Assembly: GCA_034440635.1 (NCBI GenBank)
Contig: JAOTON010000971.1
Location: forward strand, 930,001-994,000
Source of the DNA: Lepas anatifera
Taxonomy: Eukaryota; Arthropoda; Thecostraca; Lepadidae
Direction of reading: 5' to 3'
DNA length: 64,000 nucleotides
How positions within the stretch are numbered: position 1 is the stretch's first letter; every line of letters begins with the position of its first letter. Both the position numbers and the translations under genes were made by a program. Shown piece by piece: positions 35,155 through 47,722 of this stretch. A model generated the notes under the pieces. That model was not told the origin of the DNA. It worked only from the letters and a program-made list of their open reading frames with translations, and made no database searches.

Positions 35155-35269
35155 CGTGATTGGCTGAAGCAGGGCTCCGAGCAGAACGCCTTGGAGCCCA
35201 TCGTGTAGAGCTGGGCGCCCAGCTTGTTACACCAGGAGCACACCACCGGCGTTCTCTTGCAGCCTCCAT
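35155..35269 (-). CDS. SOBP: SOBP-like protein, FCS zinc finger 1 exon
   Basis: A 115-base exon: acceptor TTGCCGACAG, phase 1 in, phase 2 out, donor GTGCGT. It encodes GGCKRTPVVCSWCNKLGAQL and then YTMGSKAFCSEPCFSQS, matching human MCAWCQKVGIKRYSLSMG and SFCSEKCFAACRR. All four zinc ligands (CxxC and FCxxxC) are present. A hAT-like MITE begins in the intron about 30 bases after the donor. Confidence 0.93.
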
Positions 35270-35850
35270 CTGTCGGCAACATCAAAGACAACGATCAGGC
35301 GATACAGCAATAATGGTGCATCCTGCCTGTAATTTACAACATGTTCAGGAGCGTTGCATGCTTTCAAAACTGACAGCATGTCTTATTGTGACAGCGCAGA
35401 CGCGAGAACCTGCTTCAGGACGGGGAACATGCGCAGCGCGTAAGCCTAAATTCGCGTATCATGAGCCAAAGACGGTTTACCATTATCCTCATATGGCCAA
35501 TTGGCCAAGTCATTGTTCTCTTCCGTTAGCAGTCATTACTCTTCCTTTCAACCAGGCTTAAAAGCCGAGTCGGGACATAAAATTTCGATTCTCGGGGCAT
35601 GTTGGCTCCGGTTCTGGGCCCCGGTCTGGAGCCAATTTTCCGGAACATGTCACTTGGTAGTTTGACAGCGAGATAGGTTGTTCACTTACAAGCGCAAACT
35701 GGCAAACAAAGTGGCACAAAAGGTGGAAAAAGTGCCCTTCTTGCCACAGAGTGTAGTGCTGGAAATAGCCTAAGAGTGCCATGTCTGACATGAAGTTGCA
35801 CAATGGACTACATAGCAAAGTGCGGCAGTGGCGTAGTCAGCTTCGGCAGG

Positions 35851-35881
35851 CGACGGCCGTGGGCAGTGCCCACGGCCGTCG
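35851..35881. repeat. Perfect 15-bp-arm hairpin
   Basis: CGACGGCCGTGGGCA, one base, then its exact reverse complement, directly beside a CAGTGGCGTAGTCAG motif (35826 on) that looks like a hAT terminus. The other terminus was not found. Probably part of a damaged MITE. Confidence 0.8.
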
Positions 35882-36152
35882 CGGGGCCCCAGGTCAGAGC
35901 CAATGAGAGAACCGGGGCCCATGTCTTACCATAGTAATAGCCCCTTTTGGAATTCCGACGAAGTGGTTCATTCCCTTGAAATTGGTCTTATGCAATGCGA
36001 CAGGCCTTGCGACAGGCCTGTGGTAAGCCTTGCCACACTTTAAACTAGCACTTTTAAATATGGTGATCAATGATATTGTTCTACATTTGGAATACCTCAG
36101 TCATTTTCAAAAATTGACGCCCCGTGTACCATTGTTCCGAGGTGGATGTTAC

Positions 36153-36477
36153 CGGATGGGTTTCCGGTGGGGCCTGCCGGTCGGAGCGCCACCCCGCGTG
36201 CCTGCTCTCAAATGCATCGCCGCTGACGACGCGACGGCGGCTCGCGGAGCAGATCGGCTTTCGGCGGCCATTTGGCTGGCTCCGGGGAGGGTGGCTGTTG
36301 ACACCGGATCCGGCCAGGTAGCGGCCGGCGACGTCTCCGCGGCTCCGGTTTCGCTCATTTGGAGCGGCGCTGGCCTCCCGGCGGGGGTGAGTGGATGCAG
36401 CGCGCCGTCAGCCGTCATCGGGGCTGGCGCGGCGGCACTGTCCTTCGGCGCGCCCTCGGCACTGCCCGATGCCCCGC
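36153..36477 (-). CDS. Possible extra SOBP exon (candidate)
   Basis: Between two SOBP exons is a GC-rich open frame of about 108 codons. It has an acceptor (CTGTAATCAG) compatible with the phase 1 end of the preceding exon and a donor-like GTAACA after HRKPI. The peptide is Ala/Pro/Ser-rich, like other SOBP linkers, and the family has a long variable linker here. Against it, the donor phase (2) does not fit the next exon (needs 1), and the direct 38061 to 35269 join is already in phase. It may be an alternative exon or a GC-rich repeat. Confidence 0.3.
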
Positions 36478-37930
36478 CTGATTACAGCTAACGCGCCACG
36501 GCTTCAGTTACTCCCATCTGAGTTGCGGCTCATGTTGCCGGCTCGTCTCTAGAGGAGGAACAGTACCGCGCAGTAGCCTATTCAGCCTTGTGCTCTCACC
36601 CCCCCTGCGCAAATCTACACGGATATCCCCGAGAACTGCAGCATATTGAGACAAAGTATCTGAATGAAAAAGTGGCTCTCAGCACTTGGCGGGGAGGATA
36701 TACACCTTTCCGCCTCTACCGCCGCCGGAAAAATGTTGCATTATCACCTCTACCGAATTACATTAACCACACCTGAGTATTGGACACCGATACCTCGAGC
36801 AGTTTTACTCCTACCCGCATCCGGCTCGGGACGGGCAAAATGTCATGCTCTGCTATCTTACTGCAAATGGTTTCTTTGGGCCATGCACATAAAAAGCTTC
36901 CCTCTCAGTCATACCCTCAACTTTTTCCCACGCAAAAAATTACTGACGCGTTAAAGAGATCTATTTGGCCGAGGTAGCCTGGAAGTCATGAAGGCCAGAG
37001 CTTGCCACATTATTGAAACCTCAACAATGAATATATGTGAATTGAACAATGCATATTTGTGAATTGGAGTCAACTCCGACACCCTGACTTAAATGGGCGG
37101 TCAAAAGCCATAGCACACCCAAGAGGAGGCGGGTGGGGGACGGGGGCAGCGGGTCTGGGCCACCTCAATTGCTTCGGCTCTTCAAGTCCAGCCTCCCCTC
37201 GCACGTGTCGGGCGCCTTGCGCCGAAGACGCAATATAATTCACATATAATTATACCGATATATATATATATATATATTATTCGATATGTAATTCACACCG
37301 CTCCATGCTAAAATTGCCGCCCCCTCGCCAGGGAAATACATCTTGCCTATGACGTGCCGCCACATAACCTTAAGATTTGCCGCTTCCTTCTTTGTACTTT
37401 GTAGTACCGTCCCTTTTCATGGTATGCCACCCGTAGCTTATAGAGCGCCACTCCTGTGCTATACATGTCTCCTACCTCTGTGCCTAATGTGCCCACCCCC
37501 TCCCCATACATATGACCTGTCGCCCCACAGCCTTCAAAAGTTACATCCCCCTCACCTTTAATACTTACCCTACATATGAAGTGCCCACCCCTAGTGTGAA
37601 GGACTAGCCCCTCGATTACAAATGCCGCCTCTTGACCCGAATCGATACTCCTGCAACTGGCGCGTCGCTCTCCAGCTTGAAAATCGTGAGAATCTTTTTT
37701 TAACAGAAAGTCTAGAGGATACTTCTTTGTTTCTTATACACCACCCGCGAATCTACATGAAGGGGCGAGGTCGCTTAGTCTTCTCATAAACCAGGAAACG
37801 CTTTTTATTTGACTCACTGAATCAATTCAGATTTCAATCTTGTTTTACATCGCACTTCATGTGTTCGGTGTGCGAGGTCAGTCGCGCCGCGGTTGGGGAG
37901 TTGGTGGGTTCTTCCCTCTTCCGCAGGCCG

Positions 37931-38110
37931 TCCGACTCAGCGGCCAGCGCAGCTGAGACCGGGGACTCGGCGCAGGGGGAGATGGAGACGTCCAACTCAG
38001 CGGCCAGCGCAGCTGAGACCGGGGACTCGCCGCAGGGGGAGATGGAGACGTCCTACTCACCGGCCAGCGCAGCTGAGACCGGGGACTCGGCGCAGGGGGA
38101 GGTGGAGCCG
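37931..38110. repeat. 60-bp tandem repeat spanning a SOBP exon-intron boundary
   Basis: Three copies of exactly 60 bp (37931-37990, 37991-38050, 38051-38110), nearly identical. On the minus strand the first copy met (38110-38051) contains the end of the SOBP exon and its GTGAGT donor at 38060-38055. The two copies inside the intron have CTGAGT at that place and so lack a donor. The unit is 20 codons long. Confidence 0.9.
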
Positions 38111-38292
38111 TCGGTGGTGGGCGAGCTGGGGCGGCTGTGCCGGGCGGAGCCGCCCGCGGGCGGGGGCGGAGAGCCGCGCTGCAGGCCCTCCGGCGGAGGC
38201 GAGTCATGTCTCAGCTGCCCCGGAGGAGGAGACTCGCGCCGATCGTAGCCGTACCAACTCAGCATCTCCTTCATCGCCGTCTCAGCAAACTC
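38061..38292 (-). CDS. SOBP: SOBP-like protein, N-terminal conserved exon
   Basis: Acceptor CCCCATTGCCAG, phase 0 in, phase 1 out, donor GTGAGT. It begins EFAETAMKEMLSWYGYD, clearly homologous to human SOBP NFAENTMNELLGWYGYD near residue 35, and continues as a Ser/Pro/Gly-rich linker (RRESPPPGQLRHDSPPP, ending AESPVSAALA). Joining to the zinc finger 1 exon creates a GAT codon and keeps the frame. In the family a separate first exon supplies about 30 residues before this point; I could not find it with confidence in the window. Initiation at an in-frame ATG at 38346 without an upstream exon is the alternative. Confidence 0.88.
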
Positions 38293-38373
38293 CTGGCAAT
38301 GGGGGACATATATCAGAGGAGATTCACGCGAAGCTGGCCTGCGCACTCCTCACGGCTTAGCACTCGGACGTGT

Positions 38374-38628
38374 GGCTCAGAGGTCAGAACATCTGCCAAC
38401 TCGCCAACAATTCTGGTGACAAAAATATATCAAATCAGTGACAAAATCAGCACAATTGTGTTCACAGCGTGAGAAGTTGACGCTCAGTCTGCCAATACAT
38501 TATGTATGATTTATAAGGACTTAAGAGGGTCTAGCAAATAATCCTATTTCGGTGCAATACCTCAAAATTTTTGGTCACAAAAATTTAGTTTCAAACTCCG
38601 TTGGTGACACTTTTAACGACCTCTGGTG
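38374..38628. mobile_element. MITE with CAGAGGTC ends, copy 1
   Basis: It starts near GGCTCAGAGGTC and ends GACCTCTGGTG. Internal phrases AACTCGCCAACA, GTGACAAAA and TTGACGCTC are shared with the copy at 46969. It lies just upstream (5') of the SOBP N-terminal exon. Confidence 0.6.
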
Positions 38629-39945
38629 TCACTTTTTGGTTAGATAACTTGATCACTCTTACAGAAAGGTGCAAGCATCTAATGCGAAAATCAATCAGAT
38701 CATGGTCCGTGGCAGTTTGTTCATCGCGCAGTCTCATCCTATCCGTTCCAAGGAACAGTTATCTGAACCATTATTTAGGCATTCCGTTAATGTAATGATA
38801 ACTTGCGATCCCAGTGCTCTTGTACTTCTGAACAGTTTTGGCTTTTCAATGTGACGACCATTTATCGTGTTTCATGCAGTTGTCTCCAAACCATATTCCT
38901 CTTGCTTCAACTATTTCGAGGTCTAAGAAAAGGAAAATTGGGTCTAAGAGTCGAAACGACTCAGTGTTAATTAATTTTTATGAAATACATATTACATTTG
39001 GAATAATAAGCTGATAAATATGCGACGATACCTCATTATCGCAACAATCCTCAAACGGTAACCGATCCATATTTTAAAAGTATCGAATACATATATGCAA
39101 AATCTTAGCAATATATGACTGCATGCGCTCCATCCCTTTATCTTACTCTCAGAGATCTGCTATAACAACGTAAATCTCTCTAGTTATAGAGGTAGATACT
39201 TATAGTAGGTCTTTATGGCTTTACCATGCTTCTGAATGCTGCGTGACCGCGCAGATTAGTGGGCCTTCACATGTGCTAAAACAGACTGCGGCTGAAACGC
39301 CAGCCTCAAAATAAGCTAAAAATGCAGCAAAAATATGGCATGTATATCCACCCATTCTACAAGCTGACACTGGTTGAGAAAGAAGAAGGCAAGATACATT
39401 TATCTTTACAGGGTGTTCACGATTTCACCTTCAAAATGAATGCGCCCAAGCTATATAATATCTACGGTTTTATCTATAGGTAAGTCACTTTTCCACGGGG
39501 AGCAAAAAACCAGCGGGAACACTGCGCTATAGTTGAATGATCTGCGCCCGTTACTGCTCCTCTTTTCTCATATGGTTGCCGTGTTATGAAGTGAACTGAT
39601 TCCTCCTTTGCAAACACGAACAAGTTAAGCTCTGTGAAGGGAATCCCCTCTTATGCTTTGTAAGGCCATCTTTGAAGGCGGATAAAATGTAGAACGAATC
39701 CGAACTCGACAAGTAAATGGTCATTTACATGAACAAAAATGATTCATAAATTGACGAATATTGTCTAAAATATGTCTATTACGCTTTCGATTGCTGGAAA
39801 AACGCTTCCAAACTTGGTAAAGTTGTCAATATTAAAGATAGGTAAAGGGATTTTCTGGCTTCCATATCACGTCACGGCATGGTAGCCCGTGACCAGGGGC
39901 TGGAAGTAGGTACTTGCTTTTTCCCGCGGGGACAGGATTTCGAAA
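38629..39945. other. Stretch without recognisable gene
   Basis: AT-rich. No exon, TIR or RNA gene was identified. The first SOBP exon could be here or further right, but no phase 0 donor after a plausible basic N-terminus stood out. Confidence 0.4.
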
Positions 39946-40001
39946 ACCGGTGCCAATACCGCCGGTGCCAATTTGCCGGAAAACCGGTGCCAATTTGCCG
40001 A

Positions 40002-40370
40002 CCCGGTAGCTCAGTTGGTAGAGTGTTGGGCTCCGGCCCGCTGCTCAGAAGCATGCAGTGGCAGTGCATGTCCAGGACTTGGGATCGGTTCCCCTGAGAC
40101 GCTCCGGCGCTCAATAGTTTACCCGACGAACAGGTCGGCTGGCAACTGACTGGTGAGAGGGTGATCTGAGCGGGGCGGCCGTCCCTGTGCTTTGTGGGAC
40201 GTTAAACTTTGGCTTCTAAATTAACTACCTCCATTGAGGGAGTTGCTCGTTCGGGTGGTGGGGTCGGGGTCTCCGTGACAAGTCCCTTGATGACTTTAGT
40301 GAGACTCCGACGCCAGCAGCCTTACCAGGAACAACTTGAACAAAATTTATAAAAAAGAATAATAAAACAA
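40002..40370 (+). mobile_element. tRNA-derived SINE, copy 2
   Basis: Full-length match to the copy at 27849, with TAGCTCAGTTGGTAGAGT and GGGATCGGTTCCCC boxes and an A-rich AATAATAAAAC end. Immediately upstream is a short CCGGTGCCAATTTGCCGG tandem (39949-40000). Confidence 0.88.
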
Positions 40371-41479
40371 GTTGTGGCACCGAAAGCTGCACGTAACCAT
40401 TTCAGTCCTTGGACCCACAACCATGCTGAGGCAGATACCGTGCCTTTCCGAATCACTCAACCTCTACTGATACTCTAAATATTGACAGATCTGCACGACA
40501 TTTGAGCTGGAGGTAGCTGAAACGTGTCTATTTCCAGCACCATGGTGACACAACAGCAATCGATGGTGCTGAGATGACATCAGCAATGAATGAGTTACCC
40601 TTTTAATAGGTACGCGCAGTTCAAGCCCATCCCGCTATGCGCGAGAAAATTTGCAGCTATATTACATGATTACAATGCTGTATCCTGATGCAACATTTCT
40701 GGGCGAAGAATATCATTTTTTTAGCTTCCTCTGAATTTTTTACCTATAGATTTTTCCCGGACTGTTTTTAACAGATGTTATCTTTCTTATTTCCAAAACG
40801 GTAACAAAAAATCCCAGCTTGAGCGCTAAGTCCGCCTGGCTAAGGGTTCAACGTTTCCGTGGGCCGTCCAGAAGTTTCAAGCAAAAGCATGCTAAAGAAA
40901 AAGATAATGGTCTCTTACAAATTTACCATGAGATTACTTACCTTTGCAACCCACTCAGAAATATAATTGTGAAACATATGAAGTCCTTTCTCCTCTTTTC
41001 TGTGGGGCTCGTTTCATGACGATACCACGATTAGTTCTGTCACCAGCTGTGTTGAAAACTTTATACCCTGTCCCGGACGATGAAACGTCTTAGTGGTGAC
41101 GCCATAACACGTGACCCACTGCCATGACTGCTAAGATCAACTGCATCAACATAACAAGGATATGGAAACAGTACAAAAAAACTCACCTACAGATAACCCT
41201 CACACAGTTCCTCAAATTACGTGAATTAAATAACCGAACAGCCAATAAGCAGCGCACTAGATCTTGACTTGAAAACGGTTAGCTCGCAAACCAATGGATC
41301 TATTTTGCTGAACGTTTTCAAGAAATTGTAATATAACACGGGATTTTAAACAGCTGCCTCGTTCTTCTTTTCAGAATTGCACGCGCTCATTTATTTTTGG
41401 TTCAAATACTCGGGCCCCGATGATTTATTTAAATATTTTGTCCAAGACATTGTAGGATCGTCTTTTGAGATCAAAGCCT

Positions 41480-41766
41480 TACTCAAATCATCCAGGGACT
41501 TTCCACAGAAGCTCCAATCCGAACGAGCAACTCCCACAATGACGGGATAATTCAGAAGTCAAAGTTTAACGTCCCTCAAAACACAGGGACGGCCGCCCCG
41601 CTTAGGTCACCCCCTCACCAGTCGTTGCCCACCAACCTACCTCGGGCAAATATTGAGCACCGGAGCGTCGCAGCAGAACCAATTCCAAGCTTTTGCCGAT
41701 GCACTGGCACTGCAAGGTTTCCTGAACAGACCAGAGCCTCATGCTCTACCAATTGAGCTACCGGGG
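41480..41766 (-). mobile_element. tRNA-derived SINE, copy 3
   Basis: On the minus strand the head reads CCCCGGTAGCTCAATTGG, followed by the family body. The tail side is truncated or diverged relative to copies 1 and 2. Confidence 0.85.
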
Positions 41767-43496
41767 ATCACATCTTTAGCATGTCTGGTTGCTCCGGTAG
41801 GGAAATTCATGTCAGCTCAAAACTCACAAATTGCCACTAATAAAATAGCCCCCCCCCCTGAAAACTTTAAGGCACCCTCGAGAGTGCACTCTAGCCTCAG
41901 ACAAATGCTATTACCTTTTATGTAAGTAACATATTCAGGAAATAAAAATTGTATTTTCATCTCACTGTTCTAGCATACCACGACCGGCCAACAATGGATG
42001 GGTCCAGTCTGTTGATTATGGAGGGGGAACCCATGTCGGCGAGCAAAAAAGAAAAATGTAGGATGCAGCCAGTGCAATTAAATTGGCACAGTGAAAAATA
42101 TTTTCAACTTCAAAGAGACACCCTGCGAACGGACAAAAACGCTTGAAATAATTTTACTAAGGGTGAAGTCCCCTGATCGATCAATCATAAAACATTAGTT
42201 TTCTTTGGGCGAGGACTAGAGAGGGTTTGTCCTCCCCCTCTATTTGCTTCGGGGTCTACCTATGACCGGACAGCCCTCTGGATTCATTCCTGCGGCTAGC
42301 ACATAGGATTCCTAATTAGATATTTCCAAACCAGCTTGTGTTAATACAAAATCTGTAACAAAACATAATTAACAACTTAGAACGCGAAATTTATGGCTAT
42401 TCTAAAGTGTAGAAGAACAGTCTGAGGTGTGCTCAAATCTCATGCCAAAAGGGTTGAGCAGGTGCTACACAAATTCTTCGCATTGCCTAATTGAATCTAT
42501 ATCACATGCATGCTTCAGTTATGTGTCTGTTTAGCCCCAAAAAAATTTGATGAATAACTTTCCACTTCAACTCCAACCGAACCGCAGCCTGCGAATTTTC
42601 GGCGGGTCCGGCATCCGTGCCGACGCGCCTGCCTCGGGGTTTCTGTGCCGGGTACACATGGGCGTTGAAAGCGGGGGAAGGGGGCGACGCGTCCTCCTAG
42701 CCCCTGAATCGAGGGGGACGTCACCCAAAATGATGGGACTAGACTATGATCCTTTTGCAGCTTCTACCTCGTTCCTGGTGGACCTAGGAAGATATTATTA
42801 TAGAAAAACAGACCGTTAGAGGAATCGCGGACAAATTTTAGTCAGGGCATCATGGTTGTTAAGCACGTTTTGACGGTCAATGCACAACCTGAGAATGTAG
42901 CTCTCTCAACTGGTCTCTGATGGAGTTGGAGAGGATGATGTACTCGTTGAAGTTAATTCGTGTAACATTCGTTACGGCCACTATTATGTTTTTAACCACT
43001 TCAGATGTTGTTATCTAGATGTTCGTGGGTCCAATAGATGCATGCCTGTTACATTTTCACTATTTAACTCAGCCTGTCATTGAAAATAAGCCTAGAAGTG
43101 ATTGAACTTAACCCGTCCCGTGCACCGGTCTGAGCTGTGACGCAGCATGCACAGGGGACTCTTCTAGCCCCCTCCCTGTCTCGATAACTACCCGACCGAT
43201 TTCCTCCATCTGGGAGCCATCGATACCCCATCCAAAATGTCCCCCACAATGTCATTTTCAAATATTTATTCTCATCAGTGAAATCACAATCCAGGGAAAA
43301 ATATGGAATTGTCATATCTTCGGTTTATCATACTCTGCTCACATGCTTGAGGCAGGACTCCACTTGTAATGATCTGGAATGAGGGTCAGTTGACATACAA
43401 AAACATTCATTTTCTTTTTGACGAAATATTAACAAATGATGTCATATCAGGAACATTTTTTTATATAAATTTTGTCCACATTGTCACAAAATCGCT

Positions 43497-43809
43497 TTTT
43501 GGAGTCGGAGTCTCACTGAAGTCATCAATAAACTTGTCACAGAGACCCCGATCCCACCATCCAAACGAGCAACTCCCACAACGAAGGGTCAATTTAGAAG
43601 CAAAAGTTTAACGTACCACAAAGCACAGGGACGGCCGCCCCGCTCAGGTCACCCTCTCACCAGTCAGTTGCCAGTCAACCCACTTCGGCTAAATATTGAG
43701 CGCCGGAGCGTCGCAGGGGAACCGATCCCAAGCCTGTACATGCACTGCCACTGCATGCTTCTGAGCAGCGGGCTGGAGCCAAACGCTCTACAAACTGAGC
43801 TACCGGGGC
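43497..43809 (-). mobile_element. tRNA-derived SINE, copy 4
   Basis: On the minus strand the head is CCCCGGTAGCTCAGTTTGTA, with the body through AGTGAGACTCCGAC. The B-box side reads GGGATCGGTTCCCC. The closest in content to copy 2. Confidence 0.88.
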
Positions 43810-44889
43810 GACTCTAACACTAGTGCAGATTTCATGGAAAACTCAACTGGAATGCTTACAAATGCGAGTCAAAAATGCTTAAACATGTTCAAACTCGATG
43901 TAAAAGGACAAAATGAACAAACATAGTTACATACTATTTCCCAGGTGTGATGCCATCATGGTGACATCATTTCGGCAAATCTATAGGTTTTTTAGGAAAT
44001 TAAGCACAAAATTGCCCATTTTCCCCACCAGCATATATTTTATTGCCACTGATTTCAGACATCAGAGGTTAAAAACAAAAATCAAGTTTCTTAAACTCTA
44101 AGATGACGTGCTGAAATGGAAAAAAACGTTGGAAACCTGAGAAAACTTATTTTTGAGTGCAGAGTTTGATAATATTTCATTCGGGCTTATACGACATCCA
44201 AAGACACTATCAATATCATTTATACACCAATCCAAGATAGTAGAGCAATATAATATATAAATGATGTCATCCACATGCTTCTTGCGGGTACTATGGGGAA
44301 TGAAAGGAATGTTCCACTTTTGCAATGGGTCGCGAACTGAGATGACACTTTTGCAGGAGGTGCCGAAACAACTATTGCCATGTTTCATTTCACCAGAGCT
44401 CTCTGTATTTGCCACACAATTTTACATTCAGAATTAAGGATAGCAAGGCACTTATTCAGATAATGAATAAAGGTCTTCATAAAGATGTATCTCTAATTAC
44501 CAAAAAATAAAACTTTGCTCCAAGAGTTTCAAATTTATGACATCACTGTGACGTTATCAAGACGTAAGAATTTGGTCTGGTCACCCTCATCGTAAGGAGT
44601 AATCAATTCTTGACAGGGACTGACAACTCCTCTACCCGTACAGATTAGAAAAATACGCTTAAAGCGTGAGGGGAGGTAGAAAAGCCCCTCCCTGTGCGGA
44701 CGGTACGGGTAGGTAGGCATACAAATAGGTACATGAATGAAAATATATGTTAATTAAGTCATACTGTCCCATCAAAAGCATATCAAATTATACTCATCGC
44801 ATTCTAGCAAGCATTAAGCAAAGTCGAACAACTCGGAATCAAAACGTTCATGGAGGCATAGGCAAGCTCATTTGCTACATGCGATATTT

Positions 44890-45540
44890 GACACCTCCAG
44901 CTCCCAAAATGTCCGCTGGTGCGACCGTGGGGACATGGCCGCGCCGTAATACATTACGGCTGGCAAATCGAGCCGGCCCAGCCGTGTTTCAGCAGTCTTG
45001 CGTTTCGCGAGATTCGCCGGCTCGGTTACAAAACAACGTAACCGTACCAGCCGTCTATTTATACGGCGTCTAAGTTAAACAGGCGGCGGTATCGGGTTGC
45101 GCCATTGCGGCGACACCCGAGCCCGCCGCGCGGACCCAGGCGGGCCGCGCCGCGTTTCAGATGGTCCATTGGATGCATCCGCGGCCCCAGTTCGATGTCC
45201 CCACACGGCGGTGTTGCTACAGTTCGCAGCTGCGCCGTCAGATGTCAGCGTAAACAACTTGGTCGCTGCTCGGCAGTGCAGGCGGTGCATTCAGCGGGAA
45301 ACTGGAGCTGGCGCCAGCGGAGACGGCCGGCTCGGGTTCTAGCCGGCAGAGATTGTGTGCGAGCCTGAGATGCGGGGTTTCGGGCCGCGCCGGTGTCGAG
45401 TTCGACGCTGTTAGGCCGCCCCGCCGCTAGGGGATCCCATGCGAGGAAATGAGGCAGCATTCCCCGATGAGCCGTTGACAGACCAGATCGGGTCACCGCC
45501 TCACCGGTGCGCATTTACGGTGAAGCCTGACACGGCGTTA
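44890..45540. other. CpG-rich island, possible promoter or first exon
   Basis: A sharp rise in GC and CpG against AT-rich flanks. On the minus strand it has a TATAAATA motif (45063-45056) and, about 110 bases downstream, an ATG (MSPRSHQRTFWELE before GTGTCA). It could be the missing 5' end of the minus-strand SOBP gene, but the peptide has no recognisable similarity and the distance (6.7 kb) is long. The plus-strand open frames (44747-45368) are also unrecognised. It holds a near-palindrome GCCGTAATACATTACGGC (44943-44960). Confidence 0.3.
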
Positions 45541-46968
45541 GGTAAACCTTCAATTACCTCTCAGCTTACCCGCTGCGGCATTCTCCTCATTTCGAACAGC
45601 GTGGCAGGCTTCAGGTAACGAGACATAAACCTACACGTTCACAGAATTTCTACTACCTATAAATGAGGTGAAGGATATAATATATCTACGGGTTCCTTAT
45701 GAACTATCAATTGAGCTAACAATCTTCAAGAGGAAGGCTTTCAGTTACAGACATCGTCAGTCCCAGCATCCACCGTTTGCGGAATTATCAGCGCACTGAA
45801 AGCCACATTCTGGCCAGTCAGCTTCATTCCGAGTTCATCCAGAGCCACGATGCATCACGGGAGAAGGGAAAACATGACGCTGGTATACACAGTACGCCCC
45901 GGAAACGTCTGTTTCTCCGCAAATTAAGGGGGTAGGAGTCATGCACCAAACGCCAAAATACTGCAAATGATAAGGCTGTGAGAGAGTGAAAAGTGAAACA
46001 AGCAAATTTTACTACTACATAAACCAGAACCAGCCGCGGTGCCCAGAAAGGATAAAAAGGTATGAGCTATTGTGAGGTTTTCCAAATAAAGAACTCACTC
46101 CTGTCGAAGTTCAGAAGACCAGAAAAGTATCTCCGGTTATACAATATATCCTCCAAGGTCATAATTGCAATTTCTGTGGTCAAAGCAAGCAATCAAAACG
46201 CTCTGGACAGATCAAAGTTCACAGAGCAGAAATGCATCCCCAGTTATACAACATATCCAAGGCTATATTGCAATTGCTGCCGTCAAAACAAGCCCTCTAA
46301 TCACTCAGTTCAAATAAAGAAGGGTGGCACATTACCTTTGAGCACAATGCTTTTGGCTCAATAATCAGATACTCCATCATTGAGCCACATGTCCGAATCT
46401 TTTTTTGCGTCCCCTTTTCCGTTAACATTTTTTGTGTTAGTAGCTAGTATCATTCAAACAACGCACTCACGCTATGTACAGGGCGGAAGGGTGTCTTGTC
46501 ACTATGTACATTTGCCAGCACTCTTACGAGACTGCGGCACCGCAACTGGCGGGCCATAGGCTGCTCCGGTCTCCCCAAGCCGCAGCGCTCGGCACAGGCC
46601 GAGCCCTCACATGAGGGCCGCGGGCGAGAGACCGGACCGGTGGATCACTTTAAAGGCCGATCAGGCCCGTGCACCCACAAACAGGGACGCCGGCTGGCAC
46701 GGCGTTGATTCCAATGCTGCGGCGTGCACTCCCCAGTGTCCCGCTATCTCCTGGGTAGGAGGCGGCCTTGGAAAAGGCTGCCACAGGTCAGCCTTGATCC
46801 AGGGGCCTTCCACACCCAAGCGTGTCGCCTTTGCCAGTTGCGCCACGGGGGTGTGCACATATCCGAATCCGTGCGCGAGTTGGCGTTTATATTACTTCTA
46901 AGAGTTAGACAACGTGAGCCTGTCGTTACAACACCATCTCAGGAGCTAATGGTACGTGTATTGATGAC
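45541..46968. other. Stretch without recognisable gene
   Basis: The left part is AT-rich. From 46500 to 46860 it is GC-rich with open frames on both strands but no family resemblance. Confidence 0.4.
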
Positions 46969-47261
46969 CACCAGAGGTCGGAAAAGCTGCCCACTCGCCA
47001 ACAGTGTTGGTGACAAAAGTAGATTAACTCGGTGACAAAATAAGCAAGATTGTGCTCACTTCAGGGTGGGAGGTCGACGCTCGTTCTGTAAAAGTTTTTT
47101 TTAGATTTAGAAGGATTCACAGTTTCTAGAAAATAGTTGCTTTTGGTGTCAAACCTCCACTCTTCTGGTTGTACATGTTTGGTGTGCAACTCCGTCCGTG
47201 ACCTTACACTTTTTCCGACTTCTGGCGACCACGCTTTTACTCTTTTTTCCAACCTCTGGTG
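46969..47261. mobile_element. MITE with CACCAGAGGT ends, copy 2
   Basis: The termini are CACCAGAGGTCGGAAAA and TTTTTTCCAACCTCTGGTG, inverted with one mismatch over 17 bases. It shares internal blocks with the copy at 38374. The target duplication is not clear, so no superfamily is assigned. Confidence 0.7.
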
Positions 47262-47518
47262 TGTTTCACGTCTGAATGTGTGAAATCGCGTGACATGGGC
47301 GTAAACAGTCCCTCAGACTGCCTTCCCAACAAAGCGATTGAGAAATGAAACTAGGCAGCTCCTTTATTTTCACGTTATGTATGAAAGGCTTGTCTGTAAG
47401 TGCATCACATACAAAACATTTTTTCTCAACTTTTCGCTGGGCACAAAAGAGGAGAGAGGGCTCTCTTAGAACAAATATGGCGATTCCTCGAAATTCTGGA
47501 AATGAGTGGATATAGACA

Positions 47519-47521
<3 letters not shown>

Positions 47522-47567
<46 letters not shown>
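47522..47567. repeat. (TA)n microsatellite
   Basis: Twenty-three uninterrupted TA units. A shorter TA run lies at about 37258-37277. Confidence 0.97.
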
Positions 47568-47569
<2 letters not shown>

Positions 47570-47722
47570 AAATACCGGTTAAACGTCACCATAGCCTTGG
47601 CTCTTTAAAATTTATTTCTCAAACTTCTATATTTCTCAAAAGCTATCAATCCTCTCCGGTATGTTCAAACACTAATCCAATGTTGATATCATATTTAAGT
47701 TACCTATTCACATTCAACACGC

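Noticed and set aside
37859..38360. Plus-strand open frames with repeated SAASAAETGDS
   Set aside because: They are the opposite strand of the SOBP exon and its 60-bp tandem repeat; SOBP homology is on the minus strand.
46780..46858. tRNA-like sequence on the minus strand (TGGCGCAACTGGCAAAGG and CCCTGGATCAAGG)
   Set aside because: The box motifs are weak, the acceptor stem does not pair and no second copy was found; probably chance or a very old SINE.
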